64,000 nucleotides of DNA from Saccharibacter floricola DSM 15669 (GCF_000378165.1 NZ_KB899334.1:124001-188000); one strand, 5' to 3'; shown: positions 54,504-63,563, counted from the stretch's first letter. The notes: generated from the sequence alone by a model not told the origin. Made by a program: numbers and translations.

Positions 54504-55514
54504 TTAGACCGTACAGCGATCCCCAAGCAGGCCAACCGCCAAGGCATAATAATCGGACGGATTATAGGCACGCAGCACCCGAAAATTACGATACACTAAA
54601 AAGGCTTGCCCACCGGATCCATCAGGCTGCACAAGTTTAGCCAAACGCTGTGATGGCTCAAGAGCACGACCATTGAGCTCACGCACACCCGCACTGGCCC
54701 AGTCCGCTACCGTACGCTGGGGAGCATGCCGTGACGTTGACGCGCCTTTGCTCCCATCATTCAAGGTTTCACCTAGAGGAACTGTGACTTCTTCGCCCCA
54801 AGGCTCTCCAAACACCCACCCACTTTTAGCAAGATAATTCGCTGCTGAGGCGAAAATATCCGCTTGCGTATTCCAAATATCTTTACGTCCATCACCATTA
54901 CCATCGGCAGCAAAGCGTAGATACGCGCTCGGCATAAACTGAACCTGCCCCATCGCCCCCGCATAGCTCCCCAGCATACGCGCTGGGGCAATTTGCCCTT
55001 GACCTAAAATAATCAACGCTTTGATAAGTTCTTGACGGAAAAATGCCGCTCGCCGTCCATCAAAGCCCAGCGTCGCGAGGGCATCAATCACGTTGAAGCT
55101 CCCTTGGCTCGCACCAAAACCCGATTCCAGCCCCCATATTCCCATCACAGCCGCTGAATTACACCCAAATCGCTGGCAAATACTGTCCATATTTTGGCGC
55201 ATATCTTGGTATAAACGCTGCCCTTGCTGGCACCGCTCATCGCGCACAACACGCGCTCTATATTGGCTCCAGCTCAACGTAAATTCTGGCTGATGTCGGT
55301 CTCTTTTCAGGACTTTTTGATTAGGCTGCCTTGTACACGCAAAAGCCTCATCTAATATTTGGCTTGCCACGCCCTGCTCTAAAGCATCACGACGAACGGA
55401 TGCACAAAAAGCCTGATAACTCTTAGCCTTATGGGCTGTCATAGAACGTGCCCAGCCGCTCTGCGATGCCGCCACACTGCCCACCAAAGCGCCCAGAAAA
55501 TATCGCCGCTCCAT
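54504..55514 (-). CDS. Lytic murein transglycosylase (MltB family)
   Basis: 336-residue periplasmic enzyme that cleaves the MurNAc-GlcNAc bond. Signal: MERRYFLGALVGSVAASQSGWA, also with a double arginine. The catalytic Glu is E130 in GIWGLESGFG, and GAMGQVQFMPSAYLRFAADGNGDGRKDIW is the family block. A C-terminal segment resembles a remnant peptidoglycan-binding region. No lipobox, so it differs from E. coli MltB. It is divergent from the VTT protein and 57 bases ahead of the dacA-like gene. Confidence 0.92.
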   Translation of the reverse strand: MERRYFLGALVGSVAASQSGWARSMTAHKAKSYQAFCASVRRDALEQGVASQILDEAFACTRQPNQKVLKRDRHQPEFTLSWSQYRARVVRDERCQQGQRLYQDMRQNMDSICQRFGCNSAAVMGIWGLESGFGASQGSFNVIDALATLGFDGRRAAFFRQELIKALIILGQGQIAPARMLGSYAGAMGQVQFMPSAYLRFAADGNGDGRKDIWNTQADIFASAANYLAKSGWVFGEPWGEEVTVPLGETLNDGSKGASTSRHAPQRTVADWASAGVRELNGRALEPSQRLAKLVQPDGSGGQAFLVYRNFRVLRAYNPSDYYALAVGLLGDRCTV

Positions 55515-55590
55515 TAAAAGCCCTCCAACTACGCTTATCTCGTTACATGTTCAGAAAATCAAAATAGGGTTCTTTTCAACATTTCGGTAA

Positions 55591-56226
55591 TTGTCGAACC
55601 TTCCCCAACATGGCACAATCTCCGGCCATGTTCACAATATTGTCTCTCTCATGATCCGTCTTGGCCCTATTCTGGCATCTCAACCTCTTTGGTTAAAGGC
55701 ACTCAGCATCATTGTTGGTACCTTCATTTTAGAAGATGTCGCAACGGTTCTCTCAGCCATTGCAACGCAAGCTCATCAAATCAACCTTTTTGCAGCACTT
55801 TGTGCGCTTTATGTTGGTGTTGTCCTCGGTGACCTTGGGCTTTACCTGCTCGGGCTCGGTGGGGCTCATTGGCCATTTCTAAAACGCTTTTTAACCCTCC
55901 CTAGTGAGAAACAAGCCCAGCGCTGGTTTTCGCGCAATATCATCAAAGTCGTTGCTATTTCTCGTTTTGTCCCTGGGGCACGCCTTCCTTTGTACACAGC
56001 CTGTGGCTTCTTTAAGGCGCCTTTCCTTTCTTTTGCTTTAACCGCCATTGTAGCAACGCTCGTCTGGACCAGCTTGCTGTTTGCGCTGTCGCTGCGTATT
56101 GGAGGGTGGCTTCTTGCCCATCAGGGCGGATGGCGTTGGGCCGGTATTATCGGCTTTGTTTTATGTATCGTTCTCATGGGCCGTTTTATTGCCCATATAC
56201 AACGTGTGAGTTCAGTAGATTCATGA
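55591..56226 (+). CDS. VTT-domain (DedA-like) membrane protein
   Basis: Integral membrane protein of up to 211 residues with about five hydrophobic segments. The VTT/DedA core is seen in FILEDVATVLSAIA, GVVLGDLGLYLLGLGG and the signature ISRFVPGARLPLYTACGFF. Such proteins flip polyprenyl phosphate or phospholipid headgroups in several bacteria; here the substrate is unknown. The TTG start at 55591 gives 211 residues; ATG 55651 gives 191 and retains the whole core. Its stop overlaps the start of an ATP-grasp gene (ATGA 56223-56226), so the two products are made together. Confidence 0.85.
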   Translation: MSNLPQHGTISGHVHNIVSLMIRLGPILASQPLWLKALSIIVGTFILEDVATVLSAIATQAHQINLFAALCALYVGVVLGDLGLYLLGLGGAHWPFLKRFLTLPSEKQAQRWFSRNIIKVVAISRFVPGARLPLYTACGFFKAPFLSFALTAIVATLVWTSLLFALSLRIGGWLLAHQGGWRWAGIIGFVLCIVLMGRFIAHIQRVSSVDS

Positions 56227-57287
56227 CCGATAAGACCAAAGAACAGAACCCTCTCTCCCTGTTCGAATTCTGGCCAGGATCGGTCTTCTACACGCCTATT
56301 GTCCTGTACTGGATCATCATGGGCCTGCGCTATCGTGATCTCAGCGTCGCTACAGCCGCAAACCCTCGTATTGAAACGGGCGGCCTGTGTGGGGAAAGTA
56401 AAAGCTCTATCTTGGATATGGCCGGCCCTATCGCACGGGAAGCCATCGCTCCTTATCGCGTTTTTTATAACGGCCCTACAGCGTTACAAGAAGTGCTTGA
56501 TGCCATGGATGATATGGGCACCACATTTCCTGTCGTTGTTAAGCCCGATATTGGCTGCAATGGTACGGGAGTGCGTCTTATCGCAGACCGCGCCATGCTC
56601 GAACATGTGCTGCCACTCTTCCCAACAGGTGTGGCTCTGTTGGTTCAGGAGCTTATTACAGCCCCGATTGAGGCTGGCATTTTCTACATTCGCCACCCGC
56701 ATGAGGAAAAGGGCCGCATCACGTCCCTTACGTATAAAGAGGCCCCTCTCCTGATAGGCGATGGTACGTCAACGCTTCATGAACTTGTGATGCAAGACCC
56801 ACGCATGAGCCAAGTACCTCAGCTTTATCTTCCACGCCTTGAAGGGCAAGAGCGGTCGGTTCTCACAAAAGGAGAAAAATTCCCGCTCGTTTTCGCAGGG
56901 AACCATTGCAAAGGTTCTATCTTCCGCGATGGACGCAATGACATTACAGAGGCCCTTACGAAGCGCATTAACGCGATCATGACCGATATTCCGGATTTTC
57001 ACTTCGGCCGCATTGACGTCAAAGCCACCTCTGTTGAGGCATTACGTCGCGGAGAAGGATTTTCCATTATTGAAATTAACGGGGTTGGATCTGAGGCGAT
57101 TCATATATGGGATCGTCGCACCACTTTATGGGAAGCGTATAGAACGCAATTCTACCATTATCGTCAGACCTTTCTCATTGGAGCCGCCAAGAAGAAAGAG
57201 GGTTGGAAAAGCTCTGGGGCTTTCTCCATGCTGTTTTCATGGCTCAAGCAACGGCGCCTTCTCTCTTCCTATCCAACGAATGATTGA
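56223..57287 (+). CDS. ATP-grasp family ligase of unknown substrate
   Basis: 354-residue soluble or membrane-associated protein. A hydrophobic segment near 20-32 (VFYTPIVLYWIIMGL) precedes the ATP-grasp fold: FPVVVKPDIGCNGTGVRLI (ATP-binding lysine and glycine loop), VQELI, then TSLTYKEAPLLIGDGTSTL and the metal-binding end FSIIEINGVGSEA. It resembles D-Ala-D-Ala ligase-like and carboxylate-amine ligases, but the acceptor is not predictable. ATG 56223 overlaps the VTT gene by four bases; the frame continues upstream to 56106 inside that gene. It converges on mlaD. Confidence 0.85.
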   Translation: MTDKTKEQNPLSLFEFWPGSVFYTPIVLYWIIMGLRYRDLSVATAANPRIETGGLCGESKSSILDMAGPIAREAIAPYRVFYNGPTALQEVLDAMDDMGTTFPVVVKPDIGCNGTGVRLIADRAMLEHVLPLFPTGVALLVQELITAPIEAGIFYIRHPHEEKGRITSLTYKEAPLLIGDGTSTLHELVMQDPRMSQVPQLYLPRLEGQERSVLTKGEKFPLVFAGNHCKGSIFRDGRNDITEALTKRINAIMTDIPDFHFGRIDVKATSVEALRRGEGFSIIEINGVGSEAIHIWDRRTTLWEAYRTQFYHYRQTFLIGAAKKKEGWKSSGAFSMLFSWLKQRRLLSSYPTND

Positions 57288-57297
57288 TCCTTAGAAA

Positions 57298-57324
57298 TCG
57301 AAGGAGAGCTTCCCTCTCCTTCGA
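57298..57324. terminator. Bidirectional hairpin terminator
   Basis: Perfect 11-bp stem TCGAAGGAGAG (57298-57308) / CTCTCCTTCGA (57314-57324) with a five-base loop, between the convergent ATP-grasp and mlaD genes. On the minus strand TTTCT follows the stem. Confidence 0.65.
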
Positions 57325-57327
57325 CCC

Positions 57328-57786
57328 TTACAGCTTGCCGGCGTTGAAAATATAATTGCTAATTTGCTGTTCAAGCGACAGCAACGGCCGGGCATCTATG
57401 ATCGTGCTACCCTCTGCCAAAAAAGACGCACTCTTCCCCGGTAGAATTTTCAAAACATTGTCACCCGACATCGTTGGGGCCCCGATGGTCACCGCTGTAT
57501 CTGAAGGCAGGCGGATGGATTTTTCAACATCAAAGCGCACATCCGCAATCGCAAGCTCTGAGTTCAGCGTAATCGCTTCAACATGCCCAACGCTCACTCC
57601 GCCCAGCTCAACCCCCGCCCCTTTAGCCAAGCCGTTAGCTGAGGGAAAAGACGCATGATACGTTGCTAAGTCACCAACTGGCCCTTGCGATAGGCGTGCT
57701 CCATACAGCAAAAAACCGCCAGCTAAGCACAGCACTGCAGCACTTGCTAAGAAAGCTCCCCCACGTCCCTTGATCATGCTACGCAT
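57328..57786 (-). CDS. mlaD: MlaD, MCE-domain lipid transport protein
   Basis: 152-residue single-pass inner-membrane protein. TM helix ~10-32 (GAFLASAAVLCLAGGFLLYG) and one MCE domain: ATYHASFPSANGLAKGAGVELGGVSVGHVEAITL, with the pore loop region PGKSASFLAEG. It forms the hexameric ring of the MlaFEDB phospholipid transporter. ATG 57786 has GAGGG upstream and fits MlaD; the frame up to 57867 adds unrelated residues. mlaFEBC are not adjacent. Confidence 0.88.
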   Translation of the reverse strand: MRSMIKGRGGAFLASAAVLCLAGGFLLYGARLSQGPVGDLATYHASFPSANGLAKGAGVELGGVSVGHVEAITLNSELAIADVRFDVEKSIRLPSDTAVTIGAPTMSGDNVLKILPGKSASFLAEGSTIIDARPLLSLEQQISNYIFNAGKL

Positions 57787-57931
57787 TCTCTTGGCCCTCA
57801 CATTAACACTCAATATCTCACACGATGCTTCGTTCCGTGAAGAGTAACCATCATCTGACACGGTCAAGCTTTTGACACCCTACCATGTCCCGTCAATAAT
57901 AGCATGAGCAAAGATGGAGTATGCGACCCCT

Positions 57932-58774
57932 ATGACTTTATTACAGGCTCTTATTCTCGCCATTACCCAAGGGATTACCGAACCCTTCCCTGTCAGTAGC
58001 CTTGGGCATGCTGTTCTTTTACCGAGCCTGCTTCATTGGTCACTTGACCAACATAGCCCATTTTTTCTCCCATTCCTGACAATGCTCCATGTCGGCACGC
58101 TTGTTGCGCTCGCACACGTCTTTTGGAGTGACTGGGTCGGGATTATACGCGGGATTGGCGGCCTTGATGGCACCCGTGGACGCACACAAGCGCTCCATCT
58201 CTGTATTCGGCTCGTCGTTGCAACCATTCCTGCCGTTATCATTGGTGGATTGTTCGAGCATCATCTTCGCGCTATTTTTGCAACGCCTCTCGCTGTAGCG
58301 AGTTTTCTAACGCTGAATGGTGTGCTGCTCCTCGCAACAGAATGGCGTTTGAAGCGCACATCCTCTCCCACCCTTCGTGATATTGCTCAACTTAGCTTGA
58401 AAGATGCCTTTATCATTGGTTGCTGGCAATGTTTGGCTCTTCTCCCTGGCCTCTCTCGCTCAGGGGCCACGATTAATGGGGGACTAACACGCGGTCTCAG
58501 TGCCCTCGCTGCAACGCGTTTTTCACTCCTCCTCGCACAGCCCATTATTCTCGCAGCAACGGCAAAAGAAACGTGGCAGATGCGTCATCTTTCACTCAGC
58601 ACTTCAATCATTGAACAGTCCCTTATCGGTGCTGTCATAGCAGGTCTCACAGCACTTATTTGCTCTCGCCTATTGCTCCGCTTTTTTAACGAAGAAGACA
58701 ATAAGGCTCTCACGCCTTTCGGCATCTATTGCATCATCGCAGGTATCGGATCTGGGCTTTGGTTGGCGCTTTAA
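57932..58774 (+). CDS. uppP: Undecaprenyl-diphosphatase
   Basis: 280-residue integral membrane phosphatase recycling undecaprenyl pyrophosphate for wall and LPS synthesis (bacitracin resistance, BacA). Motif 1 QGITEPFPVSSLGHAV holds the conserved Glu, motif 2 is LLPGLSRSGATI with the catalytic Arg/Ser. PFPVSSLGH replaces the usual FLPISSSGH. ATG 57932 matches the family start; ATG 57914 would add six residues and its ribosome site is weak too. It is flanked by mlaD (divergent) and an amino-acid permease. Confidence 0.93.
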   Translation: MTLLQALILAITQGITEPFPVSSLGHAVLLPSLLHWSLDQHSPFFLPFLTMLHVGTLVALAHVFWSDWVGIIRGIGGLDGTRGRTQALHLCIRLVVATIPAVIIGGLFEHHLRAIFATPLAVASFLTLNGVLLLATEWRLKRTSSPTLRDIAQLSLKDAFIIGCWQCLALLPGLSRSGATINGGLTRGLSALAATRFSLLLAQPIILAATAKETWQMRHLSLSTSIIEQSLIGAVIAGLTALICSRLLLRFFNEEDNKALTPFGIYCIIAGIGSGLWLAL

Positions 58775-58871
58775 CAACACCCCGCCTTGCTCTTTACACC
58801 TGTCTTCTTCCTCGGCATGAGTGTCTTATATCTTTCGATTTCGAATTATTTTATCGTAAAGCGATGCCCCA

Positions 58872-60404
58872 ATGACTGCTCCCCATAGCTCCTCTCGCTC
58901 TTCATCATCACGCCGCAAAACAATGGAGCAAATAGAAGGGACGACTGCCTCACAAGGGCTTAAACGCAACCTCACTGCCATTCAATTACTGGTCATGGGG
59001 GTCGGCACCACAGTTGGAGCAGGCGTTTATGTCATGACAGGCACAGCCGCTGCCGAATATGCTGGGCCCGCCGTTCTCCTTTCATTTCTCATTGCCGCTG
59101 CAGCCTGTCTATTTACAGCCTTTTGTTATGGAGAGCTGGCCTCCTCCTTTCCTGTCTCTGGATCGGCCTATTCCTACGCATATCTTTCCATGGGTGAAAA
59201 AGCAGCTTGGGCTGTCGGATGGCTTATTTTACTAGAATATAGCGTCGCAGGGACGGCGGTTGCGTCTGGTCTATCAGGATATCTCGTCTCCTTATTGGAA
59301 ACCTGTCACATCCATCTCTCCCCTATCGTCACGCAATCCACCCTTCAACCTCGTCCCGGCTCTCATGGCAGTGCTCTTACAGTCCATCATGGGCTCAATC
59401 TTGTCGGCTTCATAGTAGTTATGATTATGGGGACGCTTCTCGCTCGTGGAAATGAAGGGTCATCGCGTTTTAATAGCCTACTCGTCGCGCTCAAGGTCGG
59501 TGTATTAGGTCTTTTCTTCATCATAGGCCTAAGCGCTATCCACCCTGCTTATTGGCACCCTTTCATTCCCCCTTCCCAGGGGAATTTTCACTTCGGCATT
59601 GCTGGGGTTTTTCGCGCTGCGTCGATTATCTTCTTCGCCTATGGTGGTTTTGAAATCGTCTCAACAGCTTCAGCAGAAGCACGCAATCCCACACGAGACG
59701 TTCCGATTGGCATTATTGGCAGTCTCATTATCTGCACACTCATTTACTGTGCCATCGCTGCTGTGTTGCTCGGGATTGTCCCTTATCACGATCTTGATGT
59801 TGCTGACCCGCTTGCTGTTGCCACCAAAGTCATGGGCAAACCTTGGCTCGCTCTCTTCGTGAACACAGGAGCAACCATCGGCCTTTGCTCTGTTTTGCTC
59901 GGACTGCTCTATGCTGCATCACGCGTTCTGCTTACCATTGGGAATGATGGGCTTATTCCGCGTCTATTTTGCCATATCCATCCACGCCTCAAAACGCCAT
60001 GGCGCGGCACAATGGTACTCAGCCTCATCATGGGAAGCATGACCGCAACCCTCCCCATCGCCCTGATTGGGGATCTACTCTGTATCGGCACGACACTTGC
60101 TTTTGCGATGGTCTGTTTTACCGTGATCTGGCAACGTAATTACGCACCTAATACCCCACGTCCCTTCCGTGTTCCCTTAGGTGGAATCCGCATCAAAGGT
60201 TTTTGGCTTGGCACCGTCCCATCCTTAGGAATCTTCTGCTGCTTTGTGATGATTGCCCCTTTGTTTTTAAACATGGCTCATGCCATTTTAACCGGAAACC
60301 CCATCCCTCTTCTGATCTTACTGATCTACCTCGCTTTAGGGGCCGGAACCTACATTCTTTACGGAAGAAAGCATTCTCTCATGGCCTCACAACACCGTTC
60401 TTAA
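58872..60404 (+). CDS. APC-family amino-acid permease (copy 1)
   Basis: 510-residue 12-helix permease of the cationic amino-acid/polyamine-type APC branch. Helix 1 motif GVGTTVGAGVYVMTGTAAAEYAGPAV and the helix 6 segment FFAYGGFEIVSTASAEARNPTRD are diagnostic. It is a close paralogue of the next gene, matching through most of its length, so they arose by tandem duplication. Substrate not predictable. The cytosolic N-terminus is serine-rich (SSSRSSSSRRKTMEQI). It starts 97 bases after uppP. Confidence 0.9.
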   Translation: MTAPHSSSRSSSSRRKTMEQIEGTTASQGLKRNLTAIQLLVMGVGTTVGAGVYVMTGTAAAEYAGPAVLLSFLIAAAACLFTAFCYGELASSFPVSGSAYSYAYLSMGEKAAWAVGWLILLEYSVAGTAVASGLSGYLVSLLETCHIHLSPIVTQSTLQPRPGSHGSALTVHHGLNLVGFIVVMIMGTLLARGNEGSSRFNSLLVALKVGVLGLFFIIGLSAIHPAYWHPFIPPSQGNFHFGIAGVFRAASIIFFAYGGFEIVSTASAEARNPTRDVPIGIIGSLIICTLIYCAIAAVLLGIVPYHDLDVADPLAVATKVMGKPWLALFVNTGATIGLCSVLLGLLYAASRVLLTIGNDGLIPRLFCHIHPRLKTPWRGTMVLSLIMGSMTATLPIALIGDLLCIGTTLAFAMVCFTVIWQRNYAPNTPRPFRVPLGGIRIKGFWLGTVPSLGIFCCFVMIAPLFLNMAHAILTGNPIPLLILLIYLALGAGTYILYGRKHSLMASQHRS

Positions 60405-60548
60405 AAACGTGATAGATAGAATCTTTCGCGCATAGAATCGCCTGCTCAATACTCTCTAGGCCATTTACAGAACGACAAGACTGCGCCATGAGACAAGGCT
60501 TTCTACGCCTTTATGGCTCACCGCTTTATGAGACAGCACCTAAAATCC

Positions 60549-62072
60549 ATGACCAGCCCTGCCCCTTCCCAGAACAGTCGCCGGAAAACTCTGGAACATA
60601 TTGCGGCGGAAAACAACAACCACCCCCTCAAGCGCAGCCTTACCGCCACGCAACTTCTCTTTATGGGTGTAGGCACGACCGTTGGGGCCGGTGTTTACGT
60701 CATGACGGGGACAGCGGCAGCCAATTATGCTGGCCCCTCTATTCTACTATCGTTTTTAATTGCAGCAGCCGCCTGCCTCTTTACCGCTCTATGTTATGGC
60801 GAGCTTGCCTCCTCTTTCCCTGTTTCTGGCTCGGCCTATTCCTACGCCTATATCTCCATGGGGGAAAAAGCCGCTTGGACAGTTGGCTGGCTTCTGTTGT
60901 TGGAATACGGCATTTCTTGCACAGGGGTCGCCTCAGGTTTATCGGGGTATCTCACATCACTCCTTGATACATTCAACCTCCATATCCCTGCTTTTCTTAC
61001 CCACTCAACACTCCAGCCGCTCCCCGGTGGGGACGATACCGTTCTTACCTATCATTGGCAGATAGACCTTGTTGGTCTCCTTGCAGTATGCGCCGTTACA
61101 GCCCTTCTTGTGCGAGGCGTGGAAGAATCAGCTCGCTTTAATACGGTCGTCGTCGGTTTGAAAGTGGGAGTATTGTTGCTATTTCTCATCATGGGCGTCA
61201 GCTTTGTTAATCCTGCTAACTGGCACCCTTTTATTCCTCCGTCTGAAGGAAACTTTCATTACGGCATCACCGGCATTTTCCGTGCGGCTTCTATTATGTT
61301 TTTTGCTTATGCTGGGTTTGAGGCCGTCTCTACTGCCTCTGCCGAGGCACGCAATCCAACACGAGATATTCCCATCGGGATTATCGGCAGCCTTGTTATA
61401 TGCACCATTATTTATGTTGCCGTTGCTGCTGTCCTTCTGGGTATTGTCCCCTATCGTAGCCTCAACGTGGCAGACCCTTTGGCTATAGCCACAAAAACCA
61501 TGCACAAGCCGTGGCTAGCCCTTCTTGTCAATTCAGGTGCTACGATTGGCCTTTGCTCCGTTCTTCTTGGCCTCATGTATGGGCAAACGCGCGTTCTTCT
61601 GACAGTGGGACGAGACCGCCTTATCCCTGAAATATTCAGCCGTATTCATCCCAAATTCCGCACGCCTTGGCTAGGTACACTCATCATTGGGGCTCTCGTC
61701 GGCTTCATGACGGCAACCATGCCGATTGATATTATCAGCGATCTTGTCTCTATCGGCACCGCTCTAGCTTTTGCAATTGTCTGCTTCACCGTTATCTGGC
61801 AGCGCAATCAAGCACCAGATGCAACACGCCCCTTTAAAGTCCCTCTCGGCGGTTTCACGATTAAAGGCATATGGGTTGGTATTGTGCCAACATTGGGCAT
61901 CGTTTTCTGTATCCTGATGGCTCTACCACTCACCATCAATATGTTTCACGCTGTTATAATGGGGAACCCAATCCCCCTTATTCTGATCGTCACATATGTT
62001 GCGCTTGGTGTGCTTACCTACCAATGTTACGGCAAAAAAAATTCGGTTATGGCCCAAAATAAAGAGCCATAA
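60549..62072 (+). CDS. APC-family amino-acid permease (copy 2)
   Basis: 507-residue paralogue of the previous gene with the same helix 1 and helix 6 motifs (GVGTTVGAGVYVMTGTAAANYAGPSI, FFAYAGFEAVSTASAEARN). The cytosolic tails, the loop after helix 3 (GYLTSLLDTFNLH) and helix 5-6 segment differ most, so the substrates may have diverged. ATG 60549 was chosen since it aligns with the start of copy 1 (MTSPAP versus MTAPHS); the frame opens at 60513. There is a 144-base gap with no gene. Confidence 0.9.
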   Translation: MTSPAPSQNSRRKTLEHIAAENNNHPLKRSLTATQLLFMGVGTTVGAGVYVMTGTAAANYAGPSILLSFLIAAAACLFTALCYGELASSFPVSGSAYSYAYISMGEKAAWTVGWLLLLEYGISCTGVASGLSGYLTSLLDTFNLHIPAFLTHSTLQPLPGGDDTVLTYHWQIDLVGLLAVCAVTALLVRGVEESARFNTVVVGLKVGVLLLFLIMGVSFVNPANWHPFIPPSEGNFHYGITGIFRAASIMFFAYAGFEAVSTASAEARNPTRDIPIGIIGSLVICTIIYVAVAAVLLGIVPYRSLNVADPLAIATKTMHKPWLALLVNSGATIGLCSVLLGLMYGQTRVLLTVGRDRLIPEIFSRIHPKFRTPWLGTLIIGALVGFMTATMPIDIISDLVSIGTALAFAIVCFTVIWQRNQAPDATRPFKVPLGGFTIKGIWVGIVPTLGIVFCILMALPLTINMFHAVIMGNPIPLILIVTYVALGVLTYQCYGKKNSVMAQNKEP

Positions 62073-62098
62073 CCAATAACTCGTCAACACACCGTTTT

Positions 62099-63322
62099 TT
62101 AGAAAGAGGAAGCTCCGCCGCTACGATCAGGAGGCCCCGTGTAGCTTCCCGGTGGTGGACGCTTGATGGGTGGAGACAGAATATCATCATCCGTTTCTTG
62201 TGCAGGGGCTGGAACCATTCTCTCCCCTGCTTTCACGAGAGACATGCGCGTCCGTGGTAGAGCTTGCGGAAATTCTTCGCGAATACGTGCGATCGCTTTT
62301 TCACGAATATCACAGCGCAAGTCCCAGCTCTGCATCGCATTACGGGCACTCGCTGTGATCCGGATTTTCATCGCGCTATGGTCAAAATCCGACACTTGAA
62401 CATCGAAGATTTTCCCGTCCCATAGAGGACAAGCACGGACAATTTCTCGCAGCGCTTCTCGTATTTCCTCCATAGGTGCATCAAAATCGAGCCACATCAC
62501 GACGAGCCCTGTAATGGCCTCAGAATTATGTGTCCAATTTTCAAAACGATTTTCCAAAAAATACGAGATAGGAACAATATAGCGTCGCCAATCCCACACA
62601 CGAAGCACCACATAGGTTGCTGTAATTTCCTCAACCCAACACCAATCATCGTTAATAATAACGAGGTCTTCCATACGGATCGGTTGAGTAATAGCAATCT
62701 GCACACCAGCAATAAGGTTCGTCAGCAGTCCACGGGCAGACAAACCCACAACCAGCGACGCCGCACCAGCAGATGCAAAAAGCGACACCCCATATTGTTT
62801 CACAGACGGGAAGAGCATCAAAGCTGATGCGACAGTAATAATCCCGATTAAAATCTCACCAAGCCGTCTCAGAACCTTAATCTGCGTTTGGTGAGCACGC
62901 ACCATAATGTCATCAGCATAATCACGCTTTGCTAAACGAGCGAGATACGCTTCTGTCATCAAACGCAAGCTGATGATCACCGATGTTCCGACAACCAAAA
63001 TCAACGCAAAAAGAAAACCAAGCTGAAGCGTTTGCTCTGTCTCAAAAGACAAACCCGTTGCTGCAGGTAGGGCCGCTAACAGTGCAAGCAACGTGACGAT
63101 AATCCGTGATGGACGACGCAGCGCATGCACAACATTCCGAAGCATCGCAACACTGCGTGTCCCGGGTATTTTCAAGAGTAGGCTGATCGTTCCCTGCCCA
63201 AAATAATAGGCCGCCAGCCCTACAATAACCAGCATCACCACAGAGACAACCGATCCCGGAAGCCACGATAACGCATTGCTAAACGCAAACAAGATTCCGG
63301 TAAAATGCTGCGACAACGACAA
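62099..63322 (-). CDS. MscS-family mechanosensitive channel
   Basis: 407-residue membrane protein. At least four hydrophobic segments lead into the pore helix region LFASAGAASLVVGLSARGLLTNLIAGVQIAITQPI and the β domain (DLVIINDDWCWVEEITATYVVLRVWDWRRYIVPI) of the MscS fold, then an α/β C-terminal domain and a proline-rich tail (PPIKRPPPGSYTGPPDR). It would release solutes under osmotic down-shock, useful in high-sugar niches (inference). Start ATG 63322; the tRNA gene lies upstream on the other strand. Confidence 0.92.
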   Translation of the reverse strand: MSLSQHFTGILFAFSNALSWLPGSVVSVVMLVIVGLAAYYFGQGTISLLLKIPGTRSVAMLRNVVHALRRPSRIIVTLLALLAALPAATGLSFETEQTLQLGFLFALILVVGTSVIISLRLMTEAYLARLAKRDYADDIMVRAHQTQIKVLRRLGEILIGIITVASALMLFPSVKQYGVSLFASAGAASLVVGLSARGLLTNLIAGVQIAITQPIRMEDLVIINDDWCWVEEITATYVVLRVWDWRRYIVPISYFLENRFENWTHNSEAITGLVVMWLDFDAPMEEIREALREIVRACPLWDGKIFDVQVSDFDHSAMKIRITASARNAMQSWDLRCDIREKAIARIREEFPQALPRTRMSLVKAGERMVPAPAQETDDDILSPPIKRPPPGSYTGPPDRSGGASSF

Positions 63323-63416
63323 AGTTCTCCAGTTGGCGGGATTTTTAGGGGTGCAGAGTGACAGGGTCTCTAGGAAAAATAAACCAAAAATAGAAATATT
63401 CTTCTTACTTCCTTGG

Positions 63417-63445
63417 TTGACACCCCCTTAAAGATATCATAAAAA
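63417..63445 (+). promoter_or_regulatory. Promoter of tRNA-Met
   Basis: A perfect -35 TTGACA (63417-63422) and a -10 TAAAAA (63440-63445, four of six) are 17 bases apart. They lie 43 bases before the tRNA, in the right direction. Confidence 0.55.
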
Positions 63446-63488
63446 CCCACTCAACGACGGACTTCAACAAGTTCGGCATTTTAAAGAT

Positions 63489-63563
63489 GGCGGCGTAGCT
63501 CAGTGGTAGAGCAGGGGAATCATAATCCCTTGGTCGGCGGTTCAAATCCGTCCGCCGCTACCA
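63489..63563 (+). tRNA. tRNA-Met (CAT), elongator type
   Basis: 75-nt cloverleaf with encoded CCA (63561-63563). Acceptor stem GGCGGCG/CGCCGCT (first pair G-U), D arm GCTC/GAGC with AGTGGTA loop, anticodon stem GGGGA/TCCCT, loop ATCATAA with anticodon CAT at 521-523 of 63 kb (63521-63523), variable TGGTC, T arm GGCGG/CCGTC with TTCAAAT. It lacks the C1-A72 mismatch and the GGG/CCC anticodon-stem triple of initiators, so elongator Met (a lysidine-type Ile tRNA is not excluded). Confidence 0.93.

Noticed and set aside
63489-63563. Initiator tRNA-Met
   Set aside because: The G1-U72 pair and the anticodon stem do not match the initiator features (C1-A72 mismatch, three G-C pairs).
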